From Streptomyces sp. NBC_01210 (GTDB taxonomy: Bacteria > Actinomycetota > Actinomycetes > Streptomycetales > Streptomycetaceae), in contig NZ_CP108549.1 in NCBI RefSeq assembly GCF_036010325.1, positions 4,030,001 to 4,094,000 on the forward strand: a stretch of 64,000 bases of DNA. Reading direction: 5' to 3'. The notes beneath the pieces were generated by a model. It worked only from the letters and a program-made list of their open reading frames with translations, was not told the origin of the DNA and made no database searches. A program made the translations under genes and the position numbers. Shown one piece after another: positions 33,043 through 42,464 of the stretch; within the stretch, counting starts at the first letter, position 1; every line of letters starts with the position of its first letter.

Positions 33043-34872
33043 TCAGCGGAGTTCGTCGGGACAGGCCGTACCGCGCGGTAGCTGGTACGGAGCAGCCAAG
33101 CGGTACAAACCCGGTGCGGGCGCGAGCAGTTCGGTCCACTCGTCGCCGTCCACGTCCTTCTGTGCCTTCAGCAGACAGCCGTTGGGATTGACGAAGGTCT
33201 TGCGCCCGCTCGAACGCGCCTTCGACTCGTCCGTCTCCTGCGGGCCCTTCACCTTCTTGCCCTGCTCGTCGACGATGCTCAGCCACGGCGAGTAGGGGAC
33301 CCGGATCAGCACCCGGCCCGCCGTCCTCACCTGGATCGTGAGCTCACCCGCGCCCGCGTGCTCCACAGCGGCCGGCGGGTCGGCCAGCGGCATCGGGTTC
33401 TTCACCGCGAACAGCTGCCAGTTCCCGTCACCCCAGAGCCGGGTCAGATACGGCTGGCCCGCACGCACCAGTTCCGCCTCCTGCTTCGCGCCGCTGGAGT
33501 CCGGCGCCCCCTTCGGCAGCACGACATAGTGGACCGCCCACCGGTCCAGCCAAGCGCGGTAGCCGCCCGAGGTCAGCGTCTTCTCCTCGTCGTAGAAGAG
33601 CGGATTGCGCTTCATGTCCGCCTGCCGGTTCCAGCCGCGGGCCAGATTGACGTACGGAGCGAGGGCGGACGCCTCCCGGTGGCTGCTGGCGGGCACGACC
33701 TCGACCCGGCCACGCTCCGCGCGGAGCCCCTGGAGCCGGTCGACCAGCGGCGCGAGCTCACGGTTCCAGGATGCCGTCGGGGCCGTACGCACCATGTCGT
33801 CGACGCCCTTGAAGCCGATCCAGAAGTTCAGGCCCAGGAAGGCGATCACGAGCGCGTACCACTTGCGGGAACTCGGCACGTTGTACGGCAGCGCGGCAAG
33901 CAGCACCACGCCCGCGAAGAGCATCGGGAGACGGGACACGTTCGACCCGATCTGGGACTCGAACACCCAGGTGAGCAGGGTGCCGACGCTGTAGACGGCC
34001 GCGCCGGTGCGGACGGTGCGCCACTCCTTCGGTACGAGGACGAGGACAAGGACTCCGAAGAGGAACGGCAACGAGGTCGACCAGAACGACATCGGCTGCG
34101 TACCGGAGAAGGGGAACAACCAGGCGGAGAGCGCCACGACCAGGACCGGGGCGACGCCGACGGCGTACGCACCGGGGCGGCGCTTGTTCAGGAACAGCGC
34201 CGCCGCGACGACGCCGAGGAAGAGCCCGGCGACCGGGCTCGACGCGGTGGCCAGCCCGGCGAGCGGTGCCGCGACGGCCGCCTTCGCCCAGCGTTTGTGG
34301 CGCCAGCGGTACGGCCAGCAGAAGACCGCGGCGACCGCGCCGAGGGCGAACATCATGCCGAGACCGAAGGTCACCCGGCCCGAGAGCGCGTTGCAGAAGA
34401 AGGCGAAGATTACGGCGAACGAGCAGGCAACGGGATTACGGACGGCGCGGACGCGGACCAGGATCAGCGCGGTCAGGGCGGCCGAGACCGTACCGGCGAT
34501 CATCATCGTCGAGCGGACGCCGAGCAGCGACATCAGATACGGCGAGACGACGCTGTACGAGACCGGGTGCATTCCGCCGTACCAGGCGAGGTTGTACGCG
34601 GAGTCGGGGTGCCGGCCGACGAACTCGGCCCAGGCGTCCTGGGCCGCGATGTCGCCGCCGCTGTTCGCCAGGAAGAAGAACCAGAGCAGATGGGTGAGCG
34701 CGGCGAGTGCGGTCGTGAGGAGCACGGGGTGACGCGTGAGCCGGTCGCGGAGATCGGCGAGGGGACCGGGGTCGGCAGCGGATTCCGGACCGGGGCCGGG
34801 CAGGGGCGGGCGTATTCGCAGCCCGGTGTCGGGGCTGCTGCCGTCCGCCTGTGTCGGCTCAGCGGTGGTCAC
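33043..34872 (-). CDS. Polytopic membrane protein, GT-C-like (609 aa)
   Basis: I chose the GTG at 34872 because GGGGAG is 8-10 bases upstream; an ATG at 34995 in frame lacks a site. The N-terminus is Pro-rich and cytoplasmic, then about 10-12 membrane helices follow (for example LLTTALAALTHLLWFFFLAN, VYSVGTLLTWVFE and VIAFLGLNFWIGF), and the last 200 residues are soluble (WNRELAPLVDRLQGLRAERG, LPKGAPDSSG). The layout of many helices with an exported tail resembles membrane glycosyltransferases, though it is often labelled transporter. It may share transcription with the DD-carboxypeptidase gene next to it; a wall-related role is an inference. Confidence 0.75.
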   Translation of the reverse strand: MTTAEPTQADGSSPDTGLRIRPPLPGPGPESAADPGPLADLRDRLTRHPVLLTTALAALTHLLWFFFLANSGGDIAAQDAWAEFVGRHPDSAYNLAWYGGMHPVSYSVVSPYLMSLLGVRSTMMIAGTVSAALTALILVRVRAVRNPVACSFAVIFAFFCNALSGRVTFGLGMMFALGAVAAVFCWPYRWRHKRWAKAAVAAPLAGLATASSPVAGLFLGVVAAALFLNKRRPGAYAVGVAPVLVVALSAWLFPFSGTQPMSFWSTSLPFLFGVLVLVLVPKEWRTVRTGAAVYSVGTLLTWVFESQIGSNVSRLPMLFAGVVLLAALPYNVPSSRKWYALVIAFLGLNFWIGFKGVDDMVRTAPTASWNRELAPLVDRLQGLRAERGRVEVVPASSHREASALAPYVNLARGWNRQADMKRNPLFYDEEKTLTSGGYRAWLDRWAVHYVVLPKGAPDSSGAKQEAELVRAGQPYLTRLWGDGNWQLFAVKNPMPLADPPAAVEHAGAGELTIQVRTAGRVLIRVPYSPWLSIVDEQGKKVKGPQETDESKARSSGRKTFVNPNGCLLKAQKDVDGDEWTELLAPAPGLYRLAAPYQLPRGTACPDELR

Positions 34873-35084
34873 TGCGGCTCTCCCCGTCTTCCCCGGCTGT
34901 GCGGTTGTCCCCCGGCCTGCCAACCTCCGACGTACTCCAGCTGACGTTCCGTGCTGACCTCCGTCCGGACTTCCGTCCTGACGTTCCATGCTCAAGGACG
35001 CTGTCCCGGCGCCCAGAAGTTGCCCCGGGACGCTAACACGCGGGCATCCCGGGTTCCCGGGACGCCCGCGCGGCCGGCGCAGCC

Positions 35085-37820
35085 CTAGCCGAGGCGGGTC
35101 AGCTTGTCGCCCAATCCAGGCTCCACCAGGTCCTGCTGGAGCGCGACCGGTGCGGTGACCTTGCCCGTGCCGGAGCCGACGGAGACCTGGCCGACGACGT
35201 CGCCCGCCTTCGCGGAGTGCGGGAGCGCCTTGCCGCTGTCGCTGATCGCGATCTGGACCTTGAGGCCGCCCCAGCCGACCGCCTTGAGGTCCTTGGTGGC
35301 GACGACGGCCGTCCGGCCGCCGAGGCCGTTGTCGACGTAACCGACGACATCGCCCTTCTTGACGACCGTCGCGGAGGTGACGCCCTTCTGGGCGGCCTTG
35401 ATCATGGCGATGCTGTAGTCGATCGCCAGGTTCAGCTTGTCGTCGAGAATGGTGGCCTTCTGGGCGCCCATGGCGACACCGACGATGCGGCGTACCTTGC
35501 CGTCGACCTCGACGTTGGCGGACCAGAGCAGATTGCCGCCCGCCGGGGTGGAGGAGCCGGTCTTGATGCCGCCCACTCCCTCCACCAGCAGGGCCTTGTC
35601 GTTGTTGTTGCGGATCGTCCCGTCGATGCCGGGGATCGTGGTCAGCGTCGTGTCCACGATCCCCCGGAACACGTCGTTCTGCATGACCGCCTTGGCGAGC
35701 TTGAGCTGGTCCTGCGGGGTGGACACGGTGGTGGCCTTCAGGCCGCTCGGGTCCGTGTAGGTCGAGTTGGTCATGCCGAGGTCCTTGGCCGCGTCGTTCA
35801 TCTTCTTGACGAACTCGGCCTCGGTCTTTGCGTCCCAGCGGGCGAGCAGGCGCGCGGCGTTGTTGCTGGAGGGAATCATCAGCAACTGCAGCATCTGCTT
35901 CTCGGTGAACTGCTGTCCCTTCGAGAAGTTCGCCCGCGACTCGTCCTGGTTGTTCGACTCGTCCGCCGCCTGCTGGTCGACGGTGATCTTCGGACCGACC
36001 TCTTCGCCCTTGAGCGGGTGGTCCCGGAGGATCACGTACGCCGTCATCGTCTTCGCAACGCTCGCGAGCGGTGCGGGCTTCTGGGCGCCGTATGTGCCGA
36101 TGCTGCCGACGCCCTCGACCTCGACGGCGCCCTGCCCCTCGTCCGGGAACGGCAGGCTGAGCGGGCCGCCCTTGAAGGTGAACGTGGGCTCCGCGGAGAG
36201 CGCGAGTGACGGCTCCGGGAGCGGGCGTACGGCCTGTACGACCGCAAAGACGATCAGGAGCAGCAGAACCAGCGGCGTCCAGATCTTGACCCGCCGCACG
36301 ACGGTACGGACCGGGGTCTGCGGCGGGGGCGGGGTGTTCGTCAGCTCGGCGAGCAGATCGAGCGGCGGCAGCGGGGGCATGGGCTGCTGCCTGGTCCGCT
36401 CGGCCTCGGTGAGCGCGGCGGGTGCGGCCGGGGTGGTTGCGGCGGGGTTGGTTGCGACGGGGGCGGCTGCCTGGGGCTTGGCCGCGGCGGGATCCCGTAC
36501 GTCGTCGGCCCGCAGGGGTACGAACGTACTGGAGCGCGGGACATCGGCCTCGGCCTCGGGCTTGGGCTTGGGCTTGGGCTTGGACCTGGCCGACGGGGGC
36601 ACCTTGAGCGCGGTGGTGGGCTGATCGACGGCGGGCCGCCGAGGCGTCTTGAACACGGCGGTGGGCTGATCGACCGTGCGCTTGGGGGCAGCGGGGGAGG
36701 CCTGGCCGGCGGCCTGGTCCGCGGGCGTGGCGCCCTTTGCTTCCGCAGATGCGGCGCCCTTGGCGGGTGCCGGCTCGGCAGCGCCGCCGGTACCGGTGTC
36801 CGTGCCTGACGGGACCTCGACTTCGCCGGCAGGCGCGGGCACGGCCGCCGACTTCGCGGCCTCGGAGCCCGAGCCTTCGGAGCCCGAGTCTTCGGAGCCC
36901 GCGGGCTCCGGCTCGGCCGTCGCGTCCGAACCGGTCTCGTCGTCGGAGGTCTCCGCGTCGTCCTGACCCGACGGCGCCGAAGCGGCAGCCTCGTCGGACG
37001 GTGCGGCCTGCGATGCAGACTTCGCAGCGTCGGAGGCCGAGCCTTCGGCGTCTCCGGGCTCTGGCTCTGGCTCCGGCTCCGGATCCGGCTCCGTGGACGT
37101 GCTCGAACCCGGTTCGTCGTCCGAGGTCTCCCCGTCGCCCTGACCCGACGGCACCGAGGCCGCAGCCTCGTCAGCAGGCTCGGACTCAGACACGGACGTG
37201 TCCTCGTCCCGCGCCTCCACCTCCGCATCGGCATCCGCTTCGGCATCCGCATCGGCGGCGTCACCGTCGGCCTCGGAGGCCGAGCCTTCGGCGCCCGCAG
37301 GCTCCGGCTCGGCGGACGCGCCCGAACCCGCCTCGTCGTCCTGACCCGACGAACCCGCGACGGCAGCCTCGCCCTGGCCCTCGCCCTCCGCCGGAGACTC
37401 GGCCTCGTCCGCGGCCGCGGGCTCCCGCTCCGCAGCCGCGCCGGAATCCGCCTGCTCGCCCGAGAGCCCCTCGGACGCATCGCCCGGCCCCGGAGCCGGA
37501 ACCGCCGCCTCCGCGGCCTCAGAGGGCGCCTCCGCGTCCGCCGACGCGCCCTCGTCGTCCGCGCTCGCCACCCAGGCCGCCACCGCGGCCCGCAGCCTCG
37601 CGTCGTTCTCCGCCGAGCCCGACTCCGTGCCCCGCTCCCTGCCCGCCGGCACAGACGGCTCGGGCGGCATCTTGAAGACCGCCGTCGGCTGGTCCACTCC
37701 GGGAGCGGCAGCCCCCGGGGACGCCTGGCGGAACACGGCAAGCCGCGGGTCGTGTTCACCCGAAGTCGTCTCCCCCGACGACTTCCGCTGCTCCGACTTG
37801 TCGGGGGACTCGCCCGCCAC
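35085..37820 (-). CDS. D-alanyl-D-alanine carboxypeptidase with long acidic N-terminal extension (911 aa)
   Basis: The last 400 residues are a class A-type low-molecular-mass penicillin-binding protein: SVAK nucleophile motif in PLASVAKTMTAY, S-x-N in IPSSNNAARLLA and KTG in VGGIKTGSSTPAG. The enzyme trims the terminal D-Ala of peptidoglycan stem peptides outside the membrane. One membrane helix (IWTPLVLLLLIVFAVVQAVR) precedes it. About 500 residues before that are low-complexity Ala/Glu/Ser/Pro sequence, with repeats DQPTAVFK and EPEPEPEP-type runs, probably cytoplasmic and disordered. The GTG at 37820 has GGAGG seven bases upstream and is preferred to the ATG at 37841. Length is about twice the normal for the family. 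Position fits SCO4439 of S. coelicolor (from memory). Confidence 0.9.
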   Translation of the reverse strand: MAGESPDKSEQRKSSGETTSGEHDPRLAVFRQASPGAAAPGVDQPTAVFKMPPEPSVPAGRERGTESGSAENDARLRAAVAAWVASADDEGASADAEAPSEAAEAAVPAPGPGDASEGLSGEQADSGAAAEREPAAADEAESPAEGEGQGEAAVAGSSGQDDEAGSGASAEPEPAGAEGSASEADGDAADADAEADADAEVEARDEDTSVSESEPADEAAASVPSGQGDGETSDDEPGSSTSTEPDPEPEPEPEPGDAEGSASDAAKSASQAAPSDEAAASAPSGQDDAETSDDETGSDATAEPEPAGSEDSGSEGSGSEAAKSAAVPAPAGEVEVPSGTDTGTGGAAEPAPAKGAASAEAKGATPADQAAGQASPAAPKRTVDQPTAVFKTPRRPAVDQPTTALKVPPSARSKPKPKPKPEAEADVPRSSTFVPLRADDVRDPAAAKPQAAAPVATNPAATTPAAPAALTEAERTRQQPMPPLPPLDLLAELTNTPPPPQTPVRTVVRRVKIWTPLVLLLLIVFAVVQAVRPLPEPSLALSAEPTFTFKGGPLSLPFPDEGQGAVEVEGVGSIGTYGAQKPAPLASVAKTMTAYVILRDHPLKGEEVGPKITVDQQAADESNNQDESRANFSKGQQFTEKQMLQLLMIPSSNNAARLLARWDAKTEAEFVKKMNDAAKDLGMTNSTYTDPSGLKATTVSTPQDQLKLAKAVMQNDVFRGIVDTTLTTIPGIDGTIRNNNDKALLVEGVGGIKTGSSTPAGGNLLWSANVEVDGKVRRIVGVAMGAQKATILDDKLNLAIDYSIAMIKAAQKGVTSATVVKKGDVVGYVDNGLGGRTAVVATKDLKAVGWGGLKVQIAISDSGKALPHSAKAGDVVGQVSVGSGTGKVTAPVALQQDLVEPGLGDKLTRLG

Positions 37821-38064
37821 CGTGCCTCCTCCATGAGTCATGCGTCATGTGTCATGCGTATGCCATGCGTACGCATTGTCGGGCGCCGTTCAGGCGACAG
37901 CCCGTGTTGTCCGAACCATCTACCAGTGTCCTGTGTGAGAGGACAGCCCCCGCGCAGAGACGAGAACGACATACCTGCCGGTTCCCGTACGAAGTGCCCA
38001 GGCGCTCTCGACAGACCAATGTGAGAGGGGTCACCCTGTCATTCATCCACGCGGGGAGGCATGG

Positions 38065-38793
38065 ATGGGCAGGAGCCGCAGAACACTTCCGGAAGAGCTT
38101 CTACTGCTCGCTCTGGACCCGACCACGGGTACCACAGCGCAGCCGCAGTCGCTCGACCTCGGCCTGGCCGGAGCCCAGCTAGTAGAGCTGGCTCTGGCAG
38201 GACGGATAGCCCCGGACGGGGATCGTATCGCCGTGGTGATGCCACGGCCGACCGGAGATCCGACTCTGGACTCCGCACTGGAGTTGCTGCGCCGACGCGG
38301 CAGTCCGGTACGGGCGGTCCATTGGATTGGCGGGCCCCGACTGGGGCTGCGCCAGATTTACCTCTCGCATCTGGAGCGGTGCGGCATGGTGCATGCCGTG
38401 GCGGGCCAGATGTGCGGAGTGCTGCCGACAACTCGCTACCAAGCGACGGACACGGCGATCAGCCGGGACATCAGGGCCCGGCTGGACAGTGCGATCCGCA
38501 CCGGTGTACCGCCGGACCCGCGGACCGCGGCGCTCGCTGCGCTGGCCCACGCGGTCGGACTCGGCAAGCACTTGTACCCCGGGAACGAAGGGCGTTCCTC
38601 GAGGTCCCGTCTGCGGGATCTCATCAGGCACGACCCCATGGGCGGACTCGTGGCGCACGCCGTGATGGACGTCCAGAACGGTGCGGCCGCTCAGCCCCGC
38701 CGCAATCCCGCCGCCCCGGGCGGCAGTCGCCAGCCGGCGGCCGTATCGATGCAACCGCGCCACGGGAGCATGGACCGCGTCGCCGCGCACTAA
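38065..38793 (+). CDS. GPP34-family phosphoprotein (242 aa)
   Basis: ATG with GGGGAGG five bases upstream. The protein matches the GOLPH3/GPP34 domain: RTLPEELLLLALDPTTG, DLGLAGAQLVELALAGRIAP and AALAALAHAVGLGKHLYPG, an all-helical fold that in eukaryotes binds phosphatidylinositol 4-phosphate. In Streptomyces these proteins are numerous and of unknown role. A Pro/Gln-rich tail ends the protein. It points away from the carboxypeptidase and is followed by the terminator at 38885-38918. Confidence 0.85.
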   Translation: MGRSRRTLPEELLLLALDPTTGTTAQPQSLDLGLAGAQLVELALAGRIAPDGDRIAVVMPRPTGDPTLDSALELLRRRGSPVRAVHWIGGPRLGLRQIYLSHLERCGMVHAVAGQMCGVLPTTRYQATDTAISRDIRARLDSAIRTGVPPDPRTAALAALAHAVGLGKHLYPGNEGRSSRSRLRDLIRHDPMGGLVAHAVMDVQNGAAAQPRRNPAAPGGSRQPAAVSMQPRHGSMDRVAAH

Positions 38794-38884
38794 CCGCACC
38801 ACAAACCGCACCAAAAGCCGCACCGTACACACCGCACAACCGCCGCATCGACGTCCCCAAGACCCGGTCCGGGAGCCGCACAAG

Positions 38885-38918
38885 ACGCGCGGGGCAGCAG
38901 AAACGCTGCCCCGCGCGT
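38885..38918 (+). terminator. Terminator after the GPP34 gene
   Basis: ACGCGCGGGGCAGC and GCTGCCCCGCGCGT form a perfect 14-bp stem with loop AGAAAC. Confidence 0.75.
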
Positions 38919-39015
38919 TCCCGCGTGTAGCCATTTGCCAGCGCAGCCACGACCATTGGTGGCAGTCTGCTGAGCGGTAGATACGCACAGCTACGCAGCC
39001 GGAGGTGCAGTTTCC

Positions 39016-39873
39016 GTGGCGTCCAACGTCAACCCCACCGTCAGGCGACGCCGTTTGGGCCAGGAGTTGCGCCGGCTCCGGGAGCTCAAGGGCATGACGG
39101 CCGAAGAGGTGGCGGAGCGCCTGCTCGTCTCCCAGTCGAAGATCAGCCGCCTCGAGAACGGCCGCCGCTCGATCAGCCAGCGCGATGTCCGCGATCTGTG
39201 CGGCGTGTACGAGGTCGAGGACCACCGGATCGTCGACTCGCTGATGCAAATGGCCAAGGACTCGCGTCAGCAGGGCTGGTGGCACGCCTTCGGCGACATC
39301 CCGTACAGCGTCTACATCGGCCTGGAGACCGACGCGGCGAGCCTGCGGGTGTACGAATCACTGATCGTTCCCGGTCTGCTGCAGACCCGAGAGTACGCGC
39401 AGGCGGTAATCGAGGGGATGTGGCCCGAGGCCACACCCAGCGAGATCGACAAGCGCATTCAGATCCGCCTCAAGCGTCAGGATCGCCTCACGGATCCGGT
39501 CAACCCCCTGCGCTTCTGGGCGGTGATCGATGAAGCACTGCTGCGACGCATCGTCGGCAATCGGCAGATCATGGCTGACCAACTCAGACATCTTGCACAG
39601 TTGAGCGAACAGCCGCACGTCACGCTGCAGGTATTGCCGTACGACGTCGGGGCGCATCCCGGCATGTACGGCAAGTTCGCCATCCTTGAGTTTCAGGAAG
39701 CGATGGACGCCAGCGTCGTCTACCTGGAGGGAGTCACCAGCGACCTCTACCTGGAGAAGGCCAACGACGTCCAGAGCTACGCCGTGATGTACGAGCACCT
39801 GCGGGCCAAGGCGTTGAGCGCCGAGCAGTCCCGCGAGTTCATTCACAAAGTAGCGGAAAGCTGCTGCTCGTGA
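39016..39873 (+). CDS. XRE-family regulator with DUF5753 sensor domain (285 aa)
   Basis: GTG start with GGAGGTG upstream. The N-terminal helix-turn-helix (RRRLGQELRRLRELKGMTAE, RLLVSQSKISRLENGRRS) is followed by the DUF5753 domain that these actinobacterial regulators use for ligand or partner binding (YIGLETDAASLRVYESLIVP, GLLQTREYAQAVIEGM). The gene directly precedes a DUF397 gene. In Streptomyces such pairs act as a regulator-plus-partner module affecting development and antibiotic production; from memory this one corresponds in position to SCO4441. Confidence 0.9.
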   Translation: MASNVNPTVRRRRLGQELRRLRELKGMTAEEVAERLLVSQSKISRLENGRRSISQRDVRDLCGVYEVEDHRIVDSLMQMAKDSRQQGWWHAFGDIPYSVYIGLETDAASLRVYESLIVPGLLQTREYAQAVIEGMWPEATPSEIDKRIQIRLKRQDRLTDPVNPLRFWAVIDEALLRRIVGNRQIMADQLRHLAQLSEQPHVTLQVLPYDVGAHPGMYGKFAILEFQEAMDASVVYLEGVTSDLYLEKANDVQSYAVMYEHLRAKALSAEQSREFIHKVAESCCS

Positions 39874-40068
39874 TCAAGCAACGAGGTAGCGGCGCGGACC
39901 ATACACCTGCGCAGCCTCAGCTGGGAAGATCTCGATAGAATATGCCATCCGGATGGGTGAACACCACCTACCTTCGGTGATGTTGCGGCGTAGCGTCGAT
40001 CGCAGAGCCGCTGCCCTCAGCGGCTGGGCGCACAAGGCCCAACAACTGGCACAACCATCGGAGTCACT

Positions 40069-40278
40069 ATGCTGATTCGGCATGACGCGCTGACGGAATG
40101 GACCAAGTCCTCGTACTCCGCCGTCAACGGAGATTGCGTGGAGGTCAGGGCAGGGGATCGCCGTACAGTCGCGGTCCGCGATTCCAAGAATCCTCACAGC
40201 GGAATTCTCGACTTCAGTGCGGGGACGTGGTCGGCGTTCATCCTGGACCTCAGCCGAACCACGCCCCCCGGTCACTGA
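40069..40278 (+). CDS. DUF397 protein (69 aa), partner of the XRE regulator
   Basis: The sequence is a typical DUF397 domain: WTKSSYSAVNGDCVEVRAG, AVRDSKNPHSGILDFSAGTW and AFILDL. The Ser-Ser-Tyr-Ser-x-x-x-Gly-x-Cys-Val-Glu motif is diagnostic. Members work with the XRE/DUF5753 gene just upstream, 195 bases away, and are small cytoplasmic proteins; the position fits SCO4442 of S. coelicolor (from memory). Confidence 0.9.
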   Translation: MLIRHDALTEWTKSSYSAVNGDCVEVRAGDRRTVAVRDSKNPHSGILDFSAGTWSAFILDLSRTTPPGH

Positions 40279-40481
40279 CTTGAGCACACTGACCGCGCAC
40301 ATCGCAGCCTGAGTCAAGCCCTCTCGACTGGCCCGCCGTCCTGGCCGAGAGGGCTGCTTGCGGTCCGGTCGCCTTACTGGCCGCTACTGGCCGTCAAGGA
40401 GGACGCGCGTCTTCACCGTGACGGGGTCATTCGCCCCGAGGACACGCTCACACAGAGGCAGATTCTGCCGAGCCAGGGCAC

Positions 40482-41351
40482 TCAGCGCAGTTGATCGACG
40501 TAGCGGTCGGTACCCGGGACCGTCGGAATGAAGGGAGCCACCAACTCCACCCGCCCCAGCCCCGATTCGACGACCGCTGCGTCGAGACCGGCGAACGCAG
40601 GCTCCCAGCGCTCCCTCGGGTCCTCCTCGAGGAACCACAGCAGCGTCAGCCGGGTGTCCACACCCTCCACCTGCTTCACGTAGGTCATCCGGTCGCCCGG
40701 CAGTGGTGTCGGCCGGAAGACGGTCACCATCGCCGCGGGAGAGCCCGCCAGCCGCTTCGGCAGATGCTTGGCACGCAGCCACTCCAGCAGCTCCGCCCGC
40801 TGCTCGGGCCCGTCGGCGTCGATCACCTCGACCACCAGGCCGGCGTACGGGTGGTCCAGCGCGTGGTAGTCGCGCGGCCCCGCCGCCCCGTCCCGGTAGA
40901 CGGTCGCCTCATGGTTCTGGAAGGCCGTCAAGACATGCGTACGGTCCTGGTAGACCCTTCCGTCGCGGTTCAGCCGCTTGTTGATCCCCACGGTCCACTT
41001 CATATGGTCCGCGTAGCGGCCGTCGGTGATCCAGTACGTGGAGATGTAGCAGCCCGCGGTCACCGGCTGGGCCACCGCCGACTTCTCCGGGTAGCGCAGC
41101 CGCTGCAGCTCCCTGGTGGCGACCCAGCGCCGCCCGGCGTACATCCAGGGCATCGCCATCGCGCCCGCGTAGTAGTGGTCGTCCTCGTACCAGCGGTTGT
41201 ACGCGTACTCATGGCCTGGATGCGGTTCGACCATGGTGATCAGGGCGTGGCCGGGGCGCACCCCGTACGGGCCGACGCCCGCCAGTTCCGCGTACACCTC
41301 ACTGCGCGTGCCTTCGCCGTGCGTGTCCTCGCCGTGCGTGTCCTCGCTCAC
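40482..41351 (-). CDS. EthD-like/dimeric alpha-beta barrel protein (289 aa)
   Basis: I chose the GTG at 41351 because GGGGAGGGG lies upstream. The protein contains a pattern typical of EthD-like ferredoxin folds (EYAYNRWYEDDHYYAGAMAM, PWMYAGRRWVATRELQRLRY) and further pieces that may form a second such fold (LPGDRMTYVKQVEGVDTRLT). Such proteins act as small-molecule-modifying enzymes, cyclases or sequestering proteins in degradation or secondary metabolism. It is divergent from an SDR gene 94 bases away, so the two may share control and a substrate. The function is inferred only. Confidence 0.6.
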   Translation of the reverse strand: MSEDTHGEDTHGEGTRSEVYAELAGVGPYGVRPGHALITMVEPHPGHEYAYNRWYEDDHYYAGAMAMPWMYAGRRWVATRELQRLRYPEKSAVAQPVTAGCYISTYWITDGRYADHMKWTVGINKRLNRDGRVYQDRTHVLTAFQNHEATVYRDGAAGPRDYHALDHPYAGLVVEVIDADGPEQRAELLEWLRAKHLPKRLAGSPAAMVTVFRPTPLPGDRMTYVKQVEGVDTRLTLLWFLEEDPRERWEPAFAGLDAAVVESGLGRVELVAPFIPTVPGTDRYVDQLR

Positions 41352-41445
41352 GATGTCCCCTCCCCTTCCTTCCTCTTCCTTCCGCCGACGCAGGGACCTA
41401 CTCTGACGCCCCGTCAGAAGAACTGCCATAGCCGGGAGGGCGTTG

Positions 41446-42228
41446 ATGTTGCTCAAGGGGAAGACCGTCATCGTCTCCGGGGTAGGGGCCGGTCTCGGCC
41501 ATCAGATCGCCGCGACCGTCGTACGGGACGGGGGCAACGCGGTCCTCGGCGCGCGCACCGAGGTGAATCTCGTGAAGTCGGCCGAGGAGATCGACCCCGG
41601 CGGCACGCACACCGCGCACCGCGCCACGGACATCACCGACGAGGCCCAGTGCGACGCGCTGGCCGCGCTCGCCGTCGAGCGTTTCGGGCGGATCGACGCC
41701 GTCATCCATGTCGCTGCCTGGGACAGCTACTTCGGGGGTCTGGCGGACGCGGACTTCGAGACCTGGCACGGAGTCATCGATGTGAACCTGCTGGGCACAC
41801 TGCGGATGACCCGCGCCTGCCTGCCGGCGCTCAAGGAGCGGGGCGGCTCGGTCGTCATCATCGGTACGCAGTCGGCGGTGGCCGCGCCCTCACAGGTGTG
41901 GCAGGCGGCGTACGCGGCGTCCAAGGGGGCGCTCACCTCGGCGATGTACTCGCTGGCGCGCGAGCTCGGCCCGGACCGGATCCGGGTGAACACAGTGCTG
42001 CCGGGCTGGATGTGGGGGCCGCCGGTGCAGGCGTACGTCCAGTTCACGGCACACACCGAGGGGGTGCCGGAGCCCGAGGTGCTCGGGCGGCTCACCGAGC
42101 GGATGGCACTGCCCGAACTGGCCACGGACGGCGACGTGGCGGAGGCCGCGGCCTTCCTCGCCTCCGACCGGGCCCGGGCGATCACGGGCCAGTCGCTTCT
42201 GGTCAACGCGGGCGAGTTGATGCGGTGA
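41446..42228 (+). CDS. Short-chain dehydrogenase/reductase (260 aa)
   Basis: ATG at 41446 with GGGAGGG upstream. The Rossmann glycine motif is VSGVGAGLGHQIAATV and the Asp for the adenine ribose sits in ATDITDEAQCD. The catalytic Ser/Tyr/Lys are in IGTQSAVAAPS and YAASKGALTSAMYSLARELG, with the usual RIRVNTVLPGWMWGP after the active site and the closing DVAEAAAFLASDRARAITGQ. The enzyme uses NAD(P)H to interconvert alcohol and carbonyl groups; substrate unknown. It diverges from the EthD-like gene and ends before a strong terminator. Confidence 0.9.
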   Translation: MLLKGKTVIVSGVGAGLGHQIAATVVRDGGNAVLGARTEVNLVKSAEEIDPGGTHTAHRATDITDEAQCDALAALAVERFGRIDAVIHVAAWDSYFGGLADADFETWHGVIDVNLLGTLRMTRACLPALKERGGSVVIIGTQSAVAAPSQVWQAAYAASKGALTSAMYSLARELGPDRIRVNTVLPGWMWGPPVQAYVQFTAHTEGVPEPEVLGRLTERMALPELATDGDVAEAAAFLASDRARAITGQSLLVNAGELMR

Positions 42229-42284
42229 CGATGCGATAGCGCCCCTCGGCACTCAACCCCCTTCCCCTCCGGGACCCTTCGACC

Positions 42285-42320
42285 GGCCGCACGGGCAAAT
42301 CACCGCCGTGCGGCCTTTTT
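42285..42320 (+). terminator. Rho-independent terminator after the SDR gene
   Basis: GGCCGCACGG and CCGTGCGGCC form a perfect 10-bp stem followed by TTTTT. Confidence 0.85.
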
Positions 42321-42464
42321 CACCCCTCCGAGATTCATGAATATGAACAGAGGTCATTAACTCGAACAATTTTACTTCCCCTTGACCCTTCGAGTCGTTG
42401 TCGTGGCCACGCCCATGGACACACCATGAACGGCGTTCACAAGGCGGACCCCAGGAGGGGGCAC

